Below, piece by piece: positions 25,665 through 34,308 of a DNA stretch of 40,968 bases. Source of the stretch: Prevotella sp. UBA4268 (GTDB lineage: Bacteria > Bacteroidota > Bacteroidia > Bacteroidales > Bacteroidaceae); contig DGWC01000087.1 of the NCBI GenBank assembly GCA_002395135.1, positions 18,590-59,557 on the forward strand, given 5' to 3'. The notes beneath the pieces are model-generated. The model saw only the letters and a program-made list of their open reading frames with translations, ran no database searches and was not told the DNA's origin. Every line of letters begins with the position of its first letter. Positions within the stretch are counted from its first letter, which is position 1. The translations under genes and the position numbers were made by a program.

Positions 25665-27887
25665 ATGAAGATATATAGGATACTATTCATGCTGGCAGCA
25701 TTGGCCATAGCCGCCGTGCCGGTCAGTGCTCAGGTAGAGACAGAGGAGGAAGAAGTGATTGACACCTTCCCCAGCCGCAACCTTGCCGTCTCGCAAGACA
25801 GTGCTTTCGTGGGGTTCAATACCACGGCCATCCGTCTGATGACCCGTGCCTACGGCGACAGCATCGTATTGCGATGGGGCGTTGACGACTATCCCACCTG
25901 GCGGCAGTTGAATCATTATGGTTATAATGTTTTCCGGCTCTCCATGCAGGGTGCCAAACTGGAAATAGACACCCTGGCCTTGGCACTGAAGCCCTTGACG
26001 CTTAACCAGATGAGAACCAAGTATCCCGACGAGCGCGATTCGCTGGCCTATCTCGGCATGCAGTTGTTATACGGCCGCGGCCGCACAACACTCAACCAGA
26101 CATTGAGTGCCCCCGGAACCGTAGGCTCGCTGGTTGAGGTGCACGACGAGCAGCAGAGCATCGTGGGCTATGCCATGTTGCTGGCTGAGTGGCGGCGCGA
26201 TTTGGCGCGCGACATGGCACTGGGTCTTGTCGACCGCAATGTTCAGGAGGGCAGAGTCTATCAGTATGTGGTTCAGCCTGCCCATCTCGACTCGTTCCAT
26301 ATCATCAATCCGGGATTCGTTGAGGCCGTACTGAACGAGAAGTTCAAACCGGCGGCGTTCGACGTTGAGGTAACAGGCAAGCCGGTATCCGACATCCAAC
26401 TCAACCTGGAATGGCCATCCTCGCCTTATTCCAGTTTCATGGTGGAGCGTAGAGAAGGCAACAGCACACAGTGGAAACCCATCTTCGACCGTCCCTTTGT
26501 GCCATTCCTCAGCCAGGACCTTCCCGACGACTCGCCTGTGGTTTGTGCCGACTATCCCGGCAAGCCCGGCATCTATCATTATCGGGTGATGGCCTATGAT
26601 GCCTTTGGTGACATGACGGCTCCGTGCAAGGAACTCACCGTGGACTTCAGCGACAGGGTTCCGCCTTCGGCACCTGTCCTGCAGCGCATCTTCATCCATC
26701 GCACCGACACCACGGGTGTTGTTACGCAGGCCACGCTTTATTTCACCAAGGACAAACTGGAGAGCGATTTCATTGGATACATTCCGTTCTATTACAACGA
26801 GCGCATTGCCGAAGGCAAATGGATTCCGCTTACCGACAGTCTGGTGGCTCCCACCGACACGGTGGTAACCGTTGACGTAACGGGCCTGGAGTCGGGAATG
26901 ATAGCCATTGCCGCCTACGACACCTTGTATAATGTGAACTATTCGCTGCCACAGACCATCCGCATCGACGACCGCAAGGCACCTGCGCCTCCGACGAACC
27001 TGCGCGCCCATACGTCGCCCGATGGCACCGTGGTGCTCGTATGGACTCCTTCTGACGACACCGATGTCGACTACTATGATGTGTGGTTTGCCAACGACCC
27101 CTCCCACGAGTTCAGTTTGAAACAGAACGTTTACAACGATACCGTCTTCATCGATTCATTAACGCAAGATGTGAACCAACGCTATATATATTATAAGGTA
27201 CGCGCAACCGACTATTCCACCAACATTGGTGAGTTTTCCGAGGTACTCCGCGTACTCCGTCCTCATTTCGTTCCGCCCATGCCGTGCCGCCTGCTCAGCA
27301 ACAACGTTGATGAAGAGCGGGTACACATGACGTGGGTGGCCAGCAATGAGGCCGACCTCCACTACCACCGGTTGTTCCGCAAATTGGAAGGCGAAGACCT
27401 TTGGACGCTGCTGGCAGTGTTCGATGCTGACTCGGTGACGGCTGTCGGCGACACCATTGTCTACGACGACCGCCCCGATGCCGTGCGCAGCGGCAAACGC
27501 TATCTCTATGCCATGGAGACCTATAATCTCTCTGGTTGCAGTTCAGGTCTGAGCAAACTCTATCCGTTCTATTTCGAGGGTTCCAGTCTTGTCGACGTTC
27601 CCATCAGGCTCAGCGGTGCATACAATGCAAGAACGCACGAAACGCGAATCGCATGGGAACTCACCAAGAAGCCCGAGGAGAGCGGCTACTACTACTGCAT
27701 CTATCGCAAGGGCCCCGGCGACGAGCGGTTTGAGTTCCTCATTTCAGCGCAGGCAGACGAACTGTCGAACACCGACTTCCTGCTGAAGCCGGGCGAAACG
27801 GCCGACTATTATGTGCAGATACACTATAACGACGGGCGCGACTCGCGTCGCTCCAATATCATCTCTGTTACGGCTCCGGCTGAATAA
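25665..27887 (+). CDS. Exported fibronectin type III repeat protein
   Basis: The product is 740 residues with a signal peptide of about 22 residues (VSAQ). FnIII-like domains are seen at about 239-330 (IQLNLEWPSSPYSSFMVERR), 331-435 (PPSAPVL), 437-530 (APAPPTNLRAHT, VVLVWTP), 533-630 (VPPMPCRL, VHMTWVAS) and 645-735. An interrupted one near the N-terminus (SIVLRWGVDDYPTW) carries a helical insert at about 110-190. FnIII modules give extended, protein-binding rods. There is no T9SS tail and no lipobox, so it may stay periplasmic or bind partners after export. It starts 16 bp after the giant gene, and like the giant it has FnIII-like modules, which suggests that the two products act together. 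Confidence 0.78.
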   Translation: MKIYRILFMLAALAIAAVPVSAQVETEEEEVIDTFPSRNLAVSQDSAFVGFNTTAIRLMTRAYGDSIVLRWGVDDYPTWRQLNHYGYNVFRLSMQGAKLEIDTLALALKPLTLNQMRTKYPDERDSLAYLGMQLLYGRGRTTLNQTLSAPGTVGSLVEVHDEQQSIVGYAMLLAEWRRDLARDMALGLVDRNVQEGRVYQYVVQPAHLDSFHIINPGFVEAVLNEKFKPAAFDVEVTGKPVSDIQLNLEWPSSPYSSFMVERREGNSTQWKPIFDRPFVPFLSQDLPDDSPVVCADYPGKPGIYHYRVMAYDAFGDMTAPCKELTVDFSDRVPPSAPVLQRIFIHRTDTTGVVTQATLYFTKDKLESDFIGYIPFYYNERIAEGKWIPLTDSLVAPTDTVVTVDVTGLESGMIAIAAYDTLYNVNYSLPQTIRIDDRKAPAPPTNLRAHTSPDGTVVLVWTPSDDTDVDYYDVWFANDPSHEFSLKQNVYNDTVFIDSLTQDVNQRYIYYKVRATDYSTNIGEFSEVLRVLRPHFVPPMPCRLLSNNVDEERVHMTWVASNEADLHYHRLFRKLEGEDLWTLLAVFDADSVTAVGDTIVYDDRPDAVRSGKRYLYAMETYNLSGCSSGLSKLYPFYFEGSSLVDVPIRLSGAYNARTHETRIAWELTKKPEESGYYYCIYRKGPGDERFEFLISAQADELSNTDFLLKPGETADYYVQIHYNDGRDSRRSNIISVTAPAE

Positions 27888-27903
27888 TAATACATAGGTA
27901 AGG

Positions 27904-28620
27904 ATGCTAAAATGTATGATCATGAAGAATGAAGCAATCAATCGAGTGAGGACCATGCTAAAGGGCATACCGCCCCTTCTGCTGCTTGTCCTTTTGCCCC
28001 TGCTGGCCAGTTGCGGCGACTTCTACGAGTTCGACCAGCAGGAAGCCATAGAGGCTGGCGAAATGACGCTGGGCAGGGAGAGCGTCGACCTGATGGTGGG
28101 CGACCGCTTTGAAATTCCCGTCTCGTTCCAGCCCGCAACATTGTCGAATGAGGAAGTCTTCTGGCAGAGCAGCAATGAAAATGTGATTACTGTGGAAAAC
28201 GGCGTCATCTCTGCCGTGGGTGAAGGCACAGCCGTGATAACGGCCATATCGGTGTCGCGCCAGTATCAGGCCTCTTGCACCGTGAACGTTCATCAGCAGT
28301 GGTCGTTCAATCCTTACAACTATGCCTACGACATGGTGTTCTATGCCGATATCTCCGTGCACGGCGAGAAATTCTCCGACGACATGTACGTGGCCGCTGT
28401 CTGCGACGATGAGATTCGCGGCATCGCCCAGTTGAAAGAGTACAACGGCACGCCCTACATCCTCATCCGCGTGTACAGCAACTTCACGCAGGGCGATGAA
28501 ATCAAGTTCAAGGTATACAAGCGCAATTCCGCCCAAGTGGAAATGTTCCCCAACGTGGTGGTCTTCGACGGAGAGTCGCATGGCTCGCTGTCTCATCTCT
28601 ATCCGCTGACGATTGAATAG
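27904..28620 (+). CDS. BIG2-domain lipoprotein with C-terminal surface-module homology
   Basis: The product is up to 238 residues. ATGs at 27904, 27916 and 27922 are all possible; the last gives MKNEAIN, the most normal lipoprotein signal. The lipobox LASC puts the lipidated Cys at about 37 from the first ATG. Residues about 50-128 form a BIG2 Ig-like domain (SVDLMVGDRFEIPVSF, VISAVGEGTAVITA). Residues about 140-230 (MYVAAVCDDEIRGIA, then ILIRVYSN, IKFKVYKRN) resemble the FVGDECRG modules at both ends of the T9SS-tailed protein at 10519. It starts 16 bp after the FnIII gene. It may anchor or nucleate the assembly through its lipid; this is inference. Confidence 0.72.
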   Translation: MLKCMIMKNEAINRVRTMLKGIPPLLLLVLLPLLASCGDFYEFDQQEAIEAGEMTLGRESVDLMVGDRFEIPVSFQPATLSNEEVFWQSSNENVITVENGVISAVGEGTAVITAISVSRQYQASCTVNVHQQWSFNPYNYAYDMVFYADISVHGEKFSDDMYVAAVCDDEIRGIAQLKEYNGTPYILIRVYSNFTQGDEIKFKVYKRNSAQVEMFPNVVVFDGESHGSLSHLYPLTIE

Positions 28621-28686
28621 AGGCATCCCCCATGTCTCTGTGAGAACCCTATTCCGCCAAACAGATAAACGATAAACGAAGAAGGT

Positions 28687-30936
28687 ATGAAAAAGATAGC
28701 ATTTGGTTCGCTGACCCTTACCCTGGTCGCCATGCTGGCCTCCTGCACGCTCTATCTCGATGAGCCAGAATACGATGAGAGCGACTACGGATTCGACGAA
28801 CCGGTAACCGAACAGACTGATTTGTATGAGGTGACCTATCAGTTCAACGAAGGGGTGCACTATATTCAGCAGGAGCCTGTCGACGACTATATCCTGATGC
28901 GCGACGACTCCATCGTGTATTACGCCGAAAATACTCCCTCTGATCTGCTGCCCCATATGGGAGAGATCATCTACAGCGGTTTCTGCAATATGTTTCCTGA
29001 TGGCTTCGCCCGCGAGGTGATAGCCATGGAGAAAGAAAACGGCATGTATAAATTGTCATGCAAGAAAGCCAACCTCGATGACGTTTTCAAAGAACTGGAA
29101 TTAGACCTCAATGTAGAAATCGACCCCGATGCCCCTAACCCTGATGACAACGAGTCGCAGACGCGTGCCAGCAGTGACATCCGCAACGACCTGGCCGATG
29201 CGAAAGTTTACAGCAAGTCGGTTAACTGGAGTTTCTCTCTCGATGCACCTACCTTCCAGAACCTGAAGGCGATATACAATAAGAACCTCACAGAGAGTGA
29301 AGCACGCCAGCGCGATGCCACGAAGAAGAAATATGGAATCAGTTACGATGGAAACATGGCTTTTGACATTGACTACAAAGTCACCAAGTCGTTCATGATG
29401 CATTTCAACAAGGGAAAGCAGCAGTTCTATTACAAGATGACCGATAAGACGGAAAAGACCTTCAGACTTAAGGGTCAGGGGTCTCTGGCTTTCCGCATCA
29501 AGTTGTCAGATGTGAGTGGACTCGACAAAGTGTTTGGCAAGCGCCTGCCTCTGGTTAAGGTAATGGCCGGGCCAGTGCCCATCATGGTCTATATCAAGCC
29601 TGAAGTGGAGTTCTCCGCCGGTGTCAAAGGTTCCATTTACGGATCGTTCACTCAGACAGACACTTCCGTATCGGGTTTCTATTATAACTCAAATAGTGAC
29701 AAAGGTGTGTTAGAGCAGCCCCAGGACAACAGCCCGTGGACCATGAAAGAGAGTGAAGGAACCGTGGGCATTCAGGCTGGTTTCTATGCCGACCTGAATA
29801 TCAATAGCGAAATCGGACTCTCCGTGGCCGAAGGTCTCATCGACGGATATGTGAAGCCGTTCCTCGATCTGGAGGCCGGGCTCAATTTCGATATCAACAA
29901 CAAACTGGGAGATTTGAGCAAGCCCAACGATACCTATTTTGGTGCAAATTGCCAGTGGGGTATAAACGCAGGTTTGGCTATCAATGTGCCAGTGGTTGAT
30001 GCCGAACTCTTCCGTGTGGAGGTGGGGAAGAAACCTTCAACCTTGTTTGATGTGAAATACAACCTCTATCCCAGTGTTGATGAAATCAAGGTGATTGAAG
30101 ACAAGGCGGGATCGGCCTATACGCCCAATTACCCCATCTTCGATTGCTCTGTGGTCTATCATGAGGGCTGGATGGATATCGAGAACCCGCGCGTCCTCGT
30201 TTATACCTCTCCCGATAACAGCAGTGAAAAGCCCAAACTCGTATCCACGTTCTACCCCGTTTCCACCAGCAAAGACAAGTTGACAATCACCCAAGACTAT
30301 GTGCTGGGTGCCACCCAGGAGGAAATGGTTGCCGGAAAGGGCATCAAAAGAGGCACACCCTATGAGGCGCGTTTCGTCGTGACGCGCAACGGAAAGGACT
30401 ATCAGATAGGCGAACAGTATTTCTCCACACGCGCGCCAATCATGAAACTTACCAGTTTCCGCCAGTTGTACGGCGGCACCTATATTCCCAGAGCAGGTGA
30501 AGGCGCGGGAACGGCTTTGGCCAACAAAGACAAGATAGAGTACCGCTTCCGAGTGGAATGTTCGCTCAATGCCGCATCCAAGATGTACAACGCAGGCTAT
30601 CATCTCGAAGTGAAAGACAATGAAGGCAACGACGTGTTTTCTGGCGATTTCCCAATCTACCGCCAGTATCCTCTTTCTAACAAGAGCGGAAAGGTGGAAA
30701 AATGGACGAACATCCCTGACGGTGTCCGAACCATGGAAATCCGGTTGCTCTCCAACGAGCCTGCCACGTTCCAGATGCAGATGTACCCCATTGTCTATCT
30801 GCTGAATGAAAACGGCAGTTACACCAAGAAAGAATATCCCGAGCGCGGCACCTCGTGGGAGTTGTTAGATGTAAACATCAACAAACTCTCATCTGAACCC
30901 AACCGCGCGGATATCGTCTACGATCCCAATTGGTGA
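28687..30936 (+). CDS. Large lipoprotein of unknown family, last gene of the surface operon
   Basis: The product is 749 residues. A short signal with lipobox LASC gives a lipidated Cys at 20, followed by an acidic stretch (residues about 25-40, rich in Asp and Glu) of the kind linked to surface export of Bacteroidetes lipoproteins. Beyond it are mostly beta-rich segments. The region about 290-470 (FSAGVKGSIYGSF, LFRVEVGKKP) has long amphipathic strands like those in the giant protein. The final about 150 residues look Ig/FnIII-like (YRFRVECSLNAAS). I do not recognise a named family. It is probably co-transcribed with the five genes upstream, because the 66-bp gap has no promoter consensus, and the operon ends after it at the hairpin at 30974-31008. 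Confidence 0.7.
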   Translation: MKKIAFGSLTLTLVAMLASCTLYLDEPEYDESDYGFDEPVTEQTDLYEVTYQFNEGVHYIQQEPVDDYILMRDDSIVYYAENTPSDLLPHMGEIIYSGFCNMFPDGFAREVIAMEKENGMYKLSCKKANLDDVFKELELDLNVEIDPDAPNPDDNESQTRASSDIRNDLADAKVYSKSVNWSFSLDAPTFQNLKAIYNKNLTESEARQRDATKKKYGISYDGNMAFDIDYKVTKSFMMHFNKGKQQFYYKMTDKTEKTFRLKGQGSLAFRIKLSDVSGLDKVFGKRLPLVKVMAGPVPIMVYIKPEVEFSAGVKGSIYGSFTQTDTSVSGFYYNSNSDKGVLEQPQDNSPWTMKESEGTVGIQAGFYADLNINSEIGLSVAEGLIDGYVKPFLDLEAGLNFDINNKLGDLSKPNDTYFGANCQWGINAGLAINVPVVDAELFRVEVGKKPSTLFDVKYNLYPSVDEIKVIEDKAGSAYTPNYPIFDCSVVYHEGWMDIENPRVLVYTSPDNSSEKPKLVSTFYPVSTSKDKLTITQDYVLGATQEEMVAGKGIKRGTPYEARFVVTRNGKDYQIGEQYFSTRAPIMKLTSFRQLYGGTYIPRAGEGAGTALANKDKIEYRFRVECSLNAASKMYNAGYHLEVKDNEGNDVFSGDFPIYRQYPLSNKSGKVEKWTNIPDGVRTMEIRLLSNEPATFQMQMYPIVYLLNENGSYTKKEYPERGTSWELLDVNINKLSSEPNRADIVYDPNW

Positions 30937-30973
30937 CGCTCTCCTGACTCCGCAGCGTCACATCGCCATACAA

Positions 30974-31014
30974 GAACCGGCATTCCAGGCACCGTGGATT
31001 GCCGGTTCCTTTGT
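30974..31014 (+). terminator. Terminator hairpin at the end of the surface-protein operon
   Basis: GAACCGGCA (30974-30982) pairs exactly with TGCCGGTTC (31000-31008), 38 bp after the last stop codon. The following CTTTGTT is only moderately T-rich, so the terminator may be leaky. Confidence 0.6.
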
Positions 31015-31019
31015 TCCTA

Positions 31020-31211
31020 TGAGCCAGTTCCACGTTTCAAAGAGCCAGTTCTATATATACAAAGTGCCACATTTCTCGCATCAAAACGCCACATTCCTCA
31101 TTTCAAACCAGCGCCCTGCTTCAGCAAATTAATATAATTTACCGCGCAAATTAATATAATTTGCTTTTCAAATTAAGTTAATTTACTCAGCAAATTACAT
31201 TAATTTGCTTT
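31020..31211. repeat. 22-bp-phased repeat array (right copy)
   Basis: CAAA marks end at 31041, 31063, 31085 and 31107, then after a 21-bp step at 31128, 31150, 31172 and 31194. The first units are variable and two start GAGCCAGTTC or close to it. The last four units (31124-31211) are exactly 22 bp each and AT-rich, like those of the left array. All eight marks are offset from the left array by exactly 21,072 bp. Confidence 0.8.
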
Positions 31212-31321
31212 TCCGTAGCAACGTTTTCAAAGCATCAAAGTGCCGCTTTTGGGGAAGAAAAACAAGTGTTTCTTTCGTATTCGGCTCGATTATTCCGTGT
31301 CGTTTCTAAGATACTTACTCA

Positions 31322-31458
31322 AGTTTCTGAAGTAGTTAAGTAGTCAGTAGTTAAGTAGTTAAAGCCAAATGTCTGGAGACAAAATATCAGCAAACCAAGT
31401 AATGGCTTCACTACTGACCGAAGGACGAGCGAAGCGATCACTACTTAACTTCTAAACT
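31322..31458. repeat. Imperfect inverted repeat, REP- or MITE-like
   Basis: AGTAGTTAAGTAGT occurs at 31331-31344 and 31346-31359. Its core AGTTAAGTAGT is inverted at 31440-31450. The outer arms AGTTTctGAAGT (from 31322) and ACTTCtAAACT (to 31458) also pair. TCAGTAGT (31344-31351) pairs with ACTACTGA (31410-31417). No gene lies inside. The rest of the gap to the S41 promoter shows nothing clear except a duplicated 16-mer, TTTTTGTGGAATGAAA, at 31534-31549 and 31625-31640. Confidence 0.55.
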
Positions 31459-31598
31459 ACAAAGAAGTTGAGCGAATGCGAAACTTGAAATACTTATATC
31501 AAAACCATTTGCTATATCCAGGGGTGTTATTTGTTTTTGTGGAATGAAATAACGGGTGATAATGCGTAATCACGCAACAGCAATTACTTACCGAATAA

Positions 31599-31630
31599 TT
31601 TGGCATTTCCAGAAATAATGCTTATTTTTG
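31599..31630 (+). promoter_or_regulatory. Promoter of the S41 peptidase gene, predicting a leaderless mRNA
   Basis: TTTG (31599-31602), 20 bp, TATTTTTG (31623-31630) is a full consensus match. The ATG at 31635 is only 4 bp beyond the -7 box, so transcription would start at or next to the start codon. Confidence 0.65.
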
Positions 31631-31634
31631 TGGA

Positions 31635-33242
31635 ATGAAAACATGGAAGGCTGTTGCTTTGTTGGTCCTGCTGCTGGTGCCGAAGGGTATGGGCGCGCAG
31701 GATGTGCTGATGAACCAGGTGGTTTATCACCAGAGCGACGTGGAAAAGAGCGCCCTCTATCAGCAGGGCAATGCGTGGCAGCGCGATTTCCTGCTGGCCA
31801 TGCAGTTGCTGAAAGAGTCGCATCCGGCATTTGCCCGCTGCATGAACGCTCCGTTTTCGGTCGACGAGGTGACGCGGCGCGGCTATCAGGAGGCGAAAAG
31901 CATGACCGACAATAGCCAACTGATGCGCTATCTGCAGGCCATCTTCACGGAACTGCACGACGGGCATACGCTTATCACCTCGATGATGTACGACAACAGT
32001 GCCGTTTACCCCATAGCCTATTACCAGCAGGGCGACCGCTATTACCTGTGGAAAGGCACGGAGCAGACTCTGATCTATCTCGGCAATGAAATCGACCGCA
32101 TCAACGGAGTGCCTGTTGAGCAGGTGGTGGAGGCCTTCCGCCATGATTTCAGTTTTGAGAATGCCACCGACCGCGAGCAGCGGTTGCGCGACGATGTGTT
32201 CTGCAACGTGAGTTACTGGACCGATAAACCTTTCTGGCGGGCCGACTCCACGCTGATGATTACCCTGAAAAACGGCATGACGGCCATGGTGAAGCCCCTG
32301 AAAGGACATGCCGCACTCAGGCAGGCGCGCCCACGAGGCAGGCGCGTGCCGGTGGAAACTCCCCGCATCAACACCCCGGAACCTTTCGCAGCCTCGATCG
32401 ACGACGACCGTAGCATCGGCTATTTGCAACTCAACACTTGTTTCGACCCTTACACCACGCTGCTGATACTGAGCATGCGCGGCGTTCCCATCACCGATGA
32501 AATGGTCAATTCTTTTAAGGGAAAGCCCAATTTCCATGAGTTCCTGAAAGATTTCTTTACCGATATGGCCACTGCCAACGTGAAGACGCTGGTGATAGAC
32601 CTGCGCGACAACAGTGGCGGATGTTCGCTCATCAGTTACGAACTGCTCAGTTGGCTCTATCCCATCCGCCAGTTGAAATGCGTGAGCGAGGCCATTCGCT
32701 ATTCTCCGCTTTACGAACAGTTCTATGCAGCAGAGGCAGCGAGCGACATCCAGCGTGTGAGGGATGCCAACGAAGGGCTGTTCGCGCGCGACCAACTCTA
32801 TGATGCCGACACCGACAAGGCCTTTTCTGAGTCGGCAGTGGTGGCAGAAGGGTTCAGCGGAGTGAACGAAAACTCGGAACTCTACAACTTGAGTTCGCGC
32901 CAGATCTTTAGCGGCGACGTGTATTTCCTGCAAAACGAGAAGACGTTCAGCGCTGCCGCCGACATCATTCTCATGGCCAGAGACAATGGCATTGGCAAGA
33001 TTATAGGCTCCAAAGGCAGTTATCAGACCAGCAACTACAGTTCGGCCATGACGTGGCAGTTGCCCAATACCGGCATCTGCGGCATGGTGAGCCATCGCGC
33101 CTGCTTCCGTCCTGACCTCAAAAAACTGGGGGAGAAAGAACTGATGCCCGACGTGCTCATCACCGAGACGTGGGACGACGTGTTGCAAGGGCGCGACAAG
33201 TGCTGGCAGTGGGTGGTGGAACATGCCGCCGGCGGGCAGTAG
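31635..33242 (+). CDS. S41 family serine peptidase (C-terminal-processing-peptidase-like), exported
   Basis: The product is 535 residues with a signal peptide of about 21 residues (GMGAQ), so it is periplasmic or secreted. S41 landmarks are present: ELHDGHT (106-112), SIGYLQLN (260-267), VIDLRDNSGG (320-329), and the nucleophile segment KTFSAAAD with Ser439; a Lys follows at about 455 for the Ser/Lys dyad. No clear PDZ domain is seen between the N-terminal helical part and the catalytic core, unlike classical tail-specific proteases. The start is fixed by the signal peptide, because the next Met would remove it. The likely role is trimming or degrading envelope proteins. The sugar kinase downstream has its own promoter, so this is probably a single-gene unit. 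Confidence 0.88.
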   Translation: MKTWKAVALLVLLLVPKGMGAQDVLMNQVVYHQSDVEKSALYQQGNAWQRDFLLAMQLLKESHPAFARCMNAPFSVDEVTRRGYQEAKSMTDNSQLMRYLQAIFTELHDGHTLITSMMYDNSAVYPIAYYQQGDRYYLWKGTEQTLIYLGNEIDRINGVPVEQVVEAFRHDFSFENATDREQRLRDDVFCNVSYWTDKPFWRADSTLMITLKNGMTAMVKPLKGHAALRQARPRGRRVPVETPRINTPEPFAASIDDDRSIGYLQLNTCFDPYTTLLILSMRGVPITDEMVNSFKGKPNFHEFLKDFFTDMATANVKTLVIDLRDNSGGCSLISYELLSWLYPIRQLKCVSEAIRYSPLYEQFYAAEAASDIQRVRDANEGLFARDQLYDADTDKAFSESAVVAEGFSGVNENSELYNLSSRQIFSGDVYFLQNEKTFSAAADIILMARDNGIGKIIGSKGSYQTSNYSSAMTWQLPNTGICGMVSHRACFRPDLKKLGEKELMPDVLITETWDDVLQGRDKCWQWVVEHAAGGQ

Positions 33243-33285
33243 AAAGGTGCCGAAGACGTTAAATGGAGTTAAGAAAAGAGGTTCC

Positions 33286-33317
33286 TTTGGCTGTCTCATG
33301 AAAAGTATTTAATTTTG
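33286..33317 (+). promoter_or_regulatory. Promoter of the PfkB kinase gene
   Basis: TTTG (33286-33289), 20 bp, TAATTTTG (33310-33317) matches the Bacteroidetes consensus fully. It gives a leader of about 24 nt before the ATG at 33346. Confidence 0.75.
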
Positions 33318-33345
33318 CCGATGCGAAAAAATTGAAAGAAAAAAG

Positions 33346-34272
33346 ATGCGGAAAGTAATAGGAATAGGAGAGACCGTGCTTGATATTATCTTCAAGGACG
33401 GGCAACCCATAGGGGCTGTGCCGGGCGGAAGCGTGTTCAATGGAATCATCTCGCTTGGGCGTTCCGGTGTGAACACCTCGTTTATCAGTGAGACGGGCAA
33501 CGACCGCGTGGGTCGCCGCATCATTGCATTTCTGAAAGAGAACGGCGTGAATGCCGACAGCGTCAACGTGTTTCCCGACTCCAAGTCGCCCGTGTCGCTG
33601 GCGTTCCTCGACGAGAATAACGATGCTGAGTATCTTTTCTATAAGGACCATCCCCACGACCGGCTCGACTTTTCCTACCCCGACGTGCAGCCCGACGACA
33701 TCGTGGTGTTCGGCTCCTTCTATGCCGTGAACCCCGTTATCCGTCCGCAGGTGTACGGATTCCTCGACTACGCTCACCAGCACGGAGCCATTCTTTATTA
33801 CGATGTGAACTTCCGTCCCGCCCATCAGCACGAGGTGATGAAGATTACATCAAACCTTCTGGAAAACCTGGAGATGGCCGACATCGTGAGAGGTTCCAAG
33901 GAAGACTTCAAAGTGGTGTTCAAGAAAGACAATGCCGACCGCATCTACCATTCCGACATCTCTTTCTATTGCCGCCAGTTCATCTGCACGCAGGGAGCCG
34001 AACCGGTGGCCTTGCGCACACAAACGGTGAAAAAAGACTATCCCGTGATAGACACCACGACGGTGAGCACCGTCGGTGCCGGCGATAATTTCAATGCAGG
34101 CCTGGTATATGGAATGGTGAAATACGGCATCACGCGCGAGATGCTGCTGCAAGGACTCAGCGAGCAGCAGTGGGACGATATCATCTATTGCGGCCAACTC
34201 TTCTCGGCCAATTGCTGCCAGAGCATCAGCAATTCGGTGAGCAAGGAGTTCGGCGAGCAGATGAAACTATAG
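33346..34272 (+). CDS. PfkB family carbohydrate kinase (fructokinase-like)
   Basis: The product is 308 residues, normal for the ribokinase/PfkB superfamily, and cytoplasmic. The N-terminal signature GIGETVLDIIF with PGGSVFN (26-32) forms the sugar site. YDVNFRP (152-158) is the central motif. TVGAGDNFNAG (242-252) is the second PfkB signature, with Asp247 as catalytic base and the anion hole for ATP. The family phosphorylates sugars such as fructose, ribose or 2-keto-3-deoxygluconate; the sequence does not decide the substrate, and fructokinase-like is the best guess from GGSVFNGIISLGR. It has its own promoter and may be read through into the flavodiiron gene 36 bp downstream, which has no evident promoter. 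Confidence 0.88.
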   Translation: MRKVIGIGETVLDIIFKDGQPIGAVPGGSVFNGIISLGRSGVNTSFISETGNDRVGRRIIAFLKENGVNADSVNVFPDSKSPVSLAFLDENNDAEYLFYKDHPHDRLDFSYPDVQPDDIVVFGSFYAVNPVIRPQVYGFLDYAHQHGAILYYDVNFRPAHQHEVMKITSNLLENLEMADIVRGSKEDFKVVFKKDNADRIYHSDISFYCRQFICTQGAEPVALRTQTVKKDYPVIDTTTVSTVGAGDNFNAGLVYGMVKYGITREMLLQGLSEQQWDDIIYCGQLFSANCCQSISNSVSKEFGEQMKL

Positions 34273-34308
34273 CAGAGCATAAATAATAACTAAAATATTG
34301 AACAGAAA

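Noticed and set aside
31584..33299. 571-residue open reading frame on the minus strand
   Set aside because: It is wholly antisense to the S41 peptidase, which has a signal peptide, family motifs and a consensus promoter. The antisense translation is His/Arg-rich with no family features.
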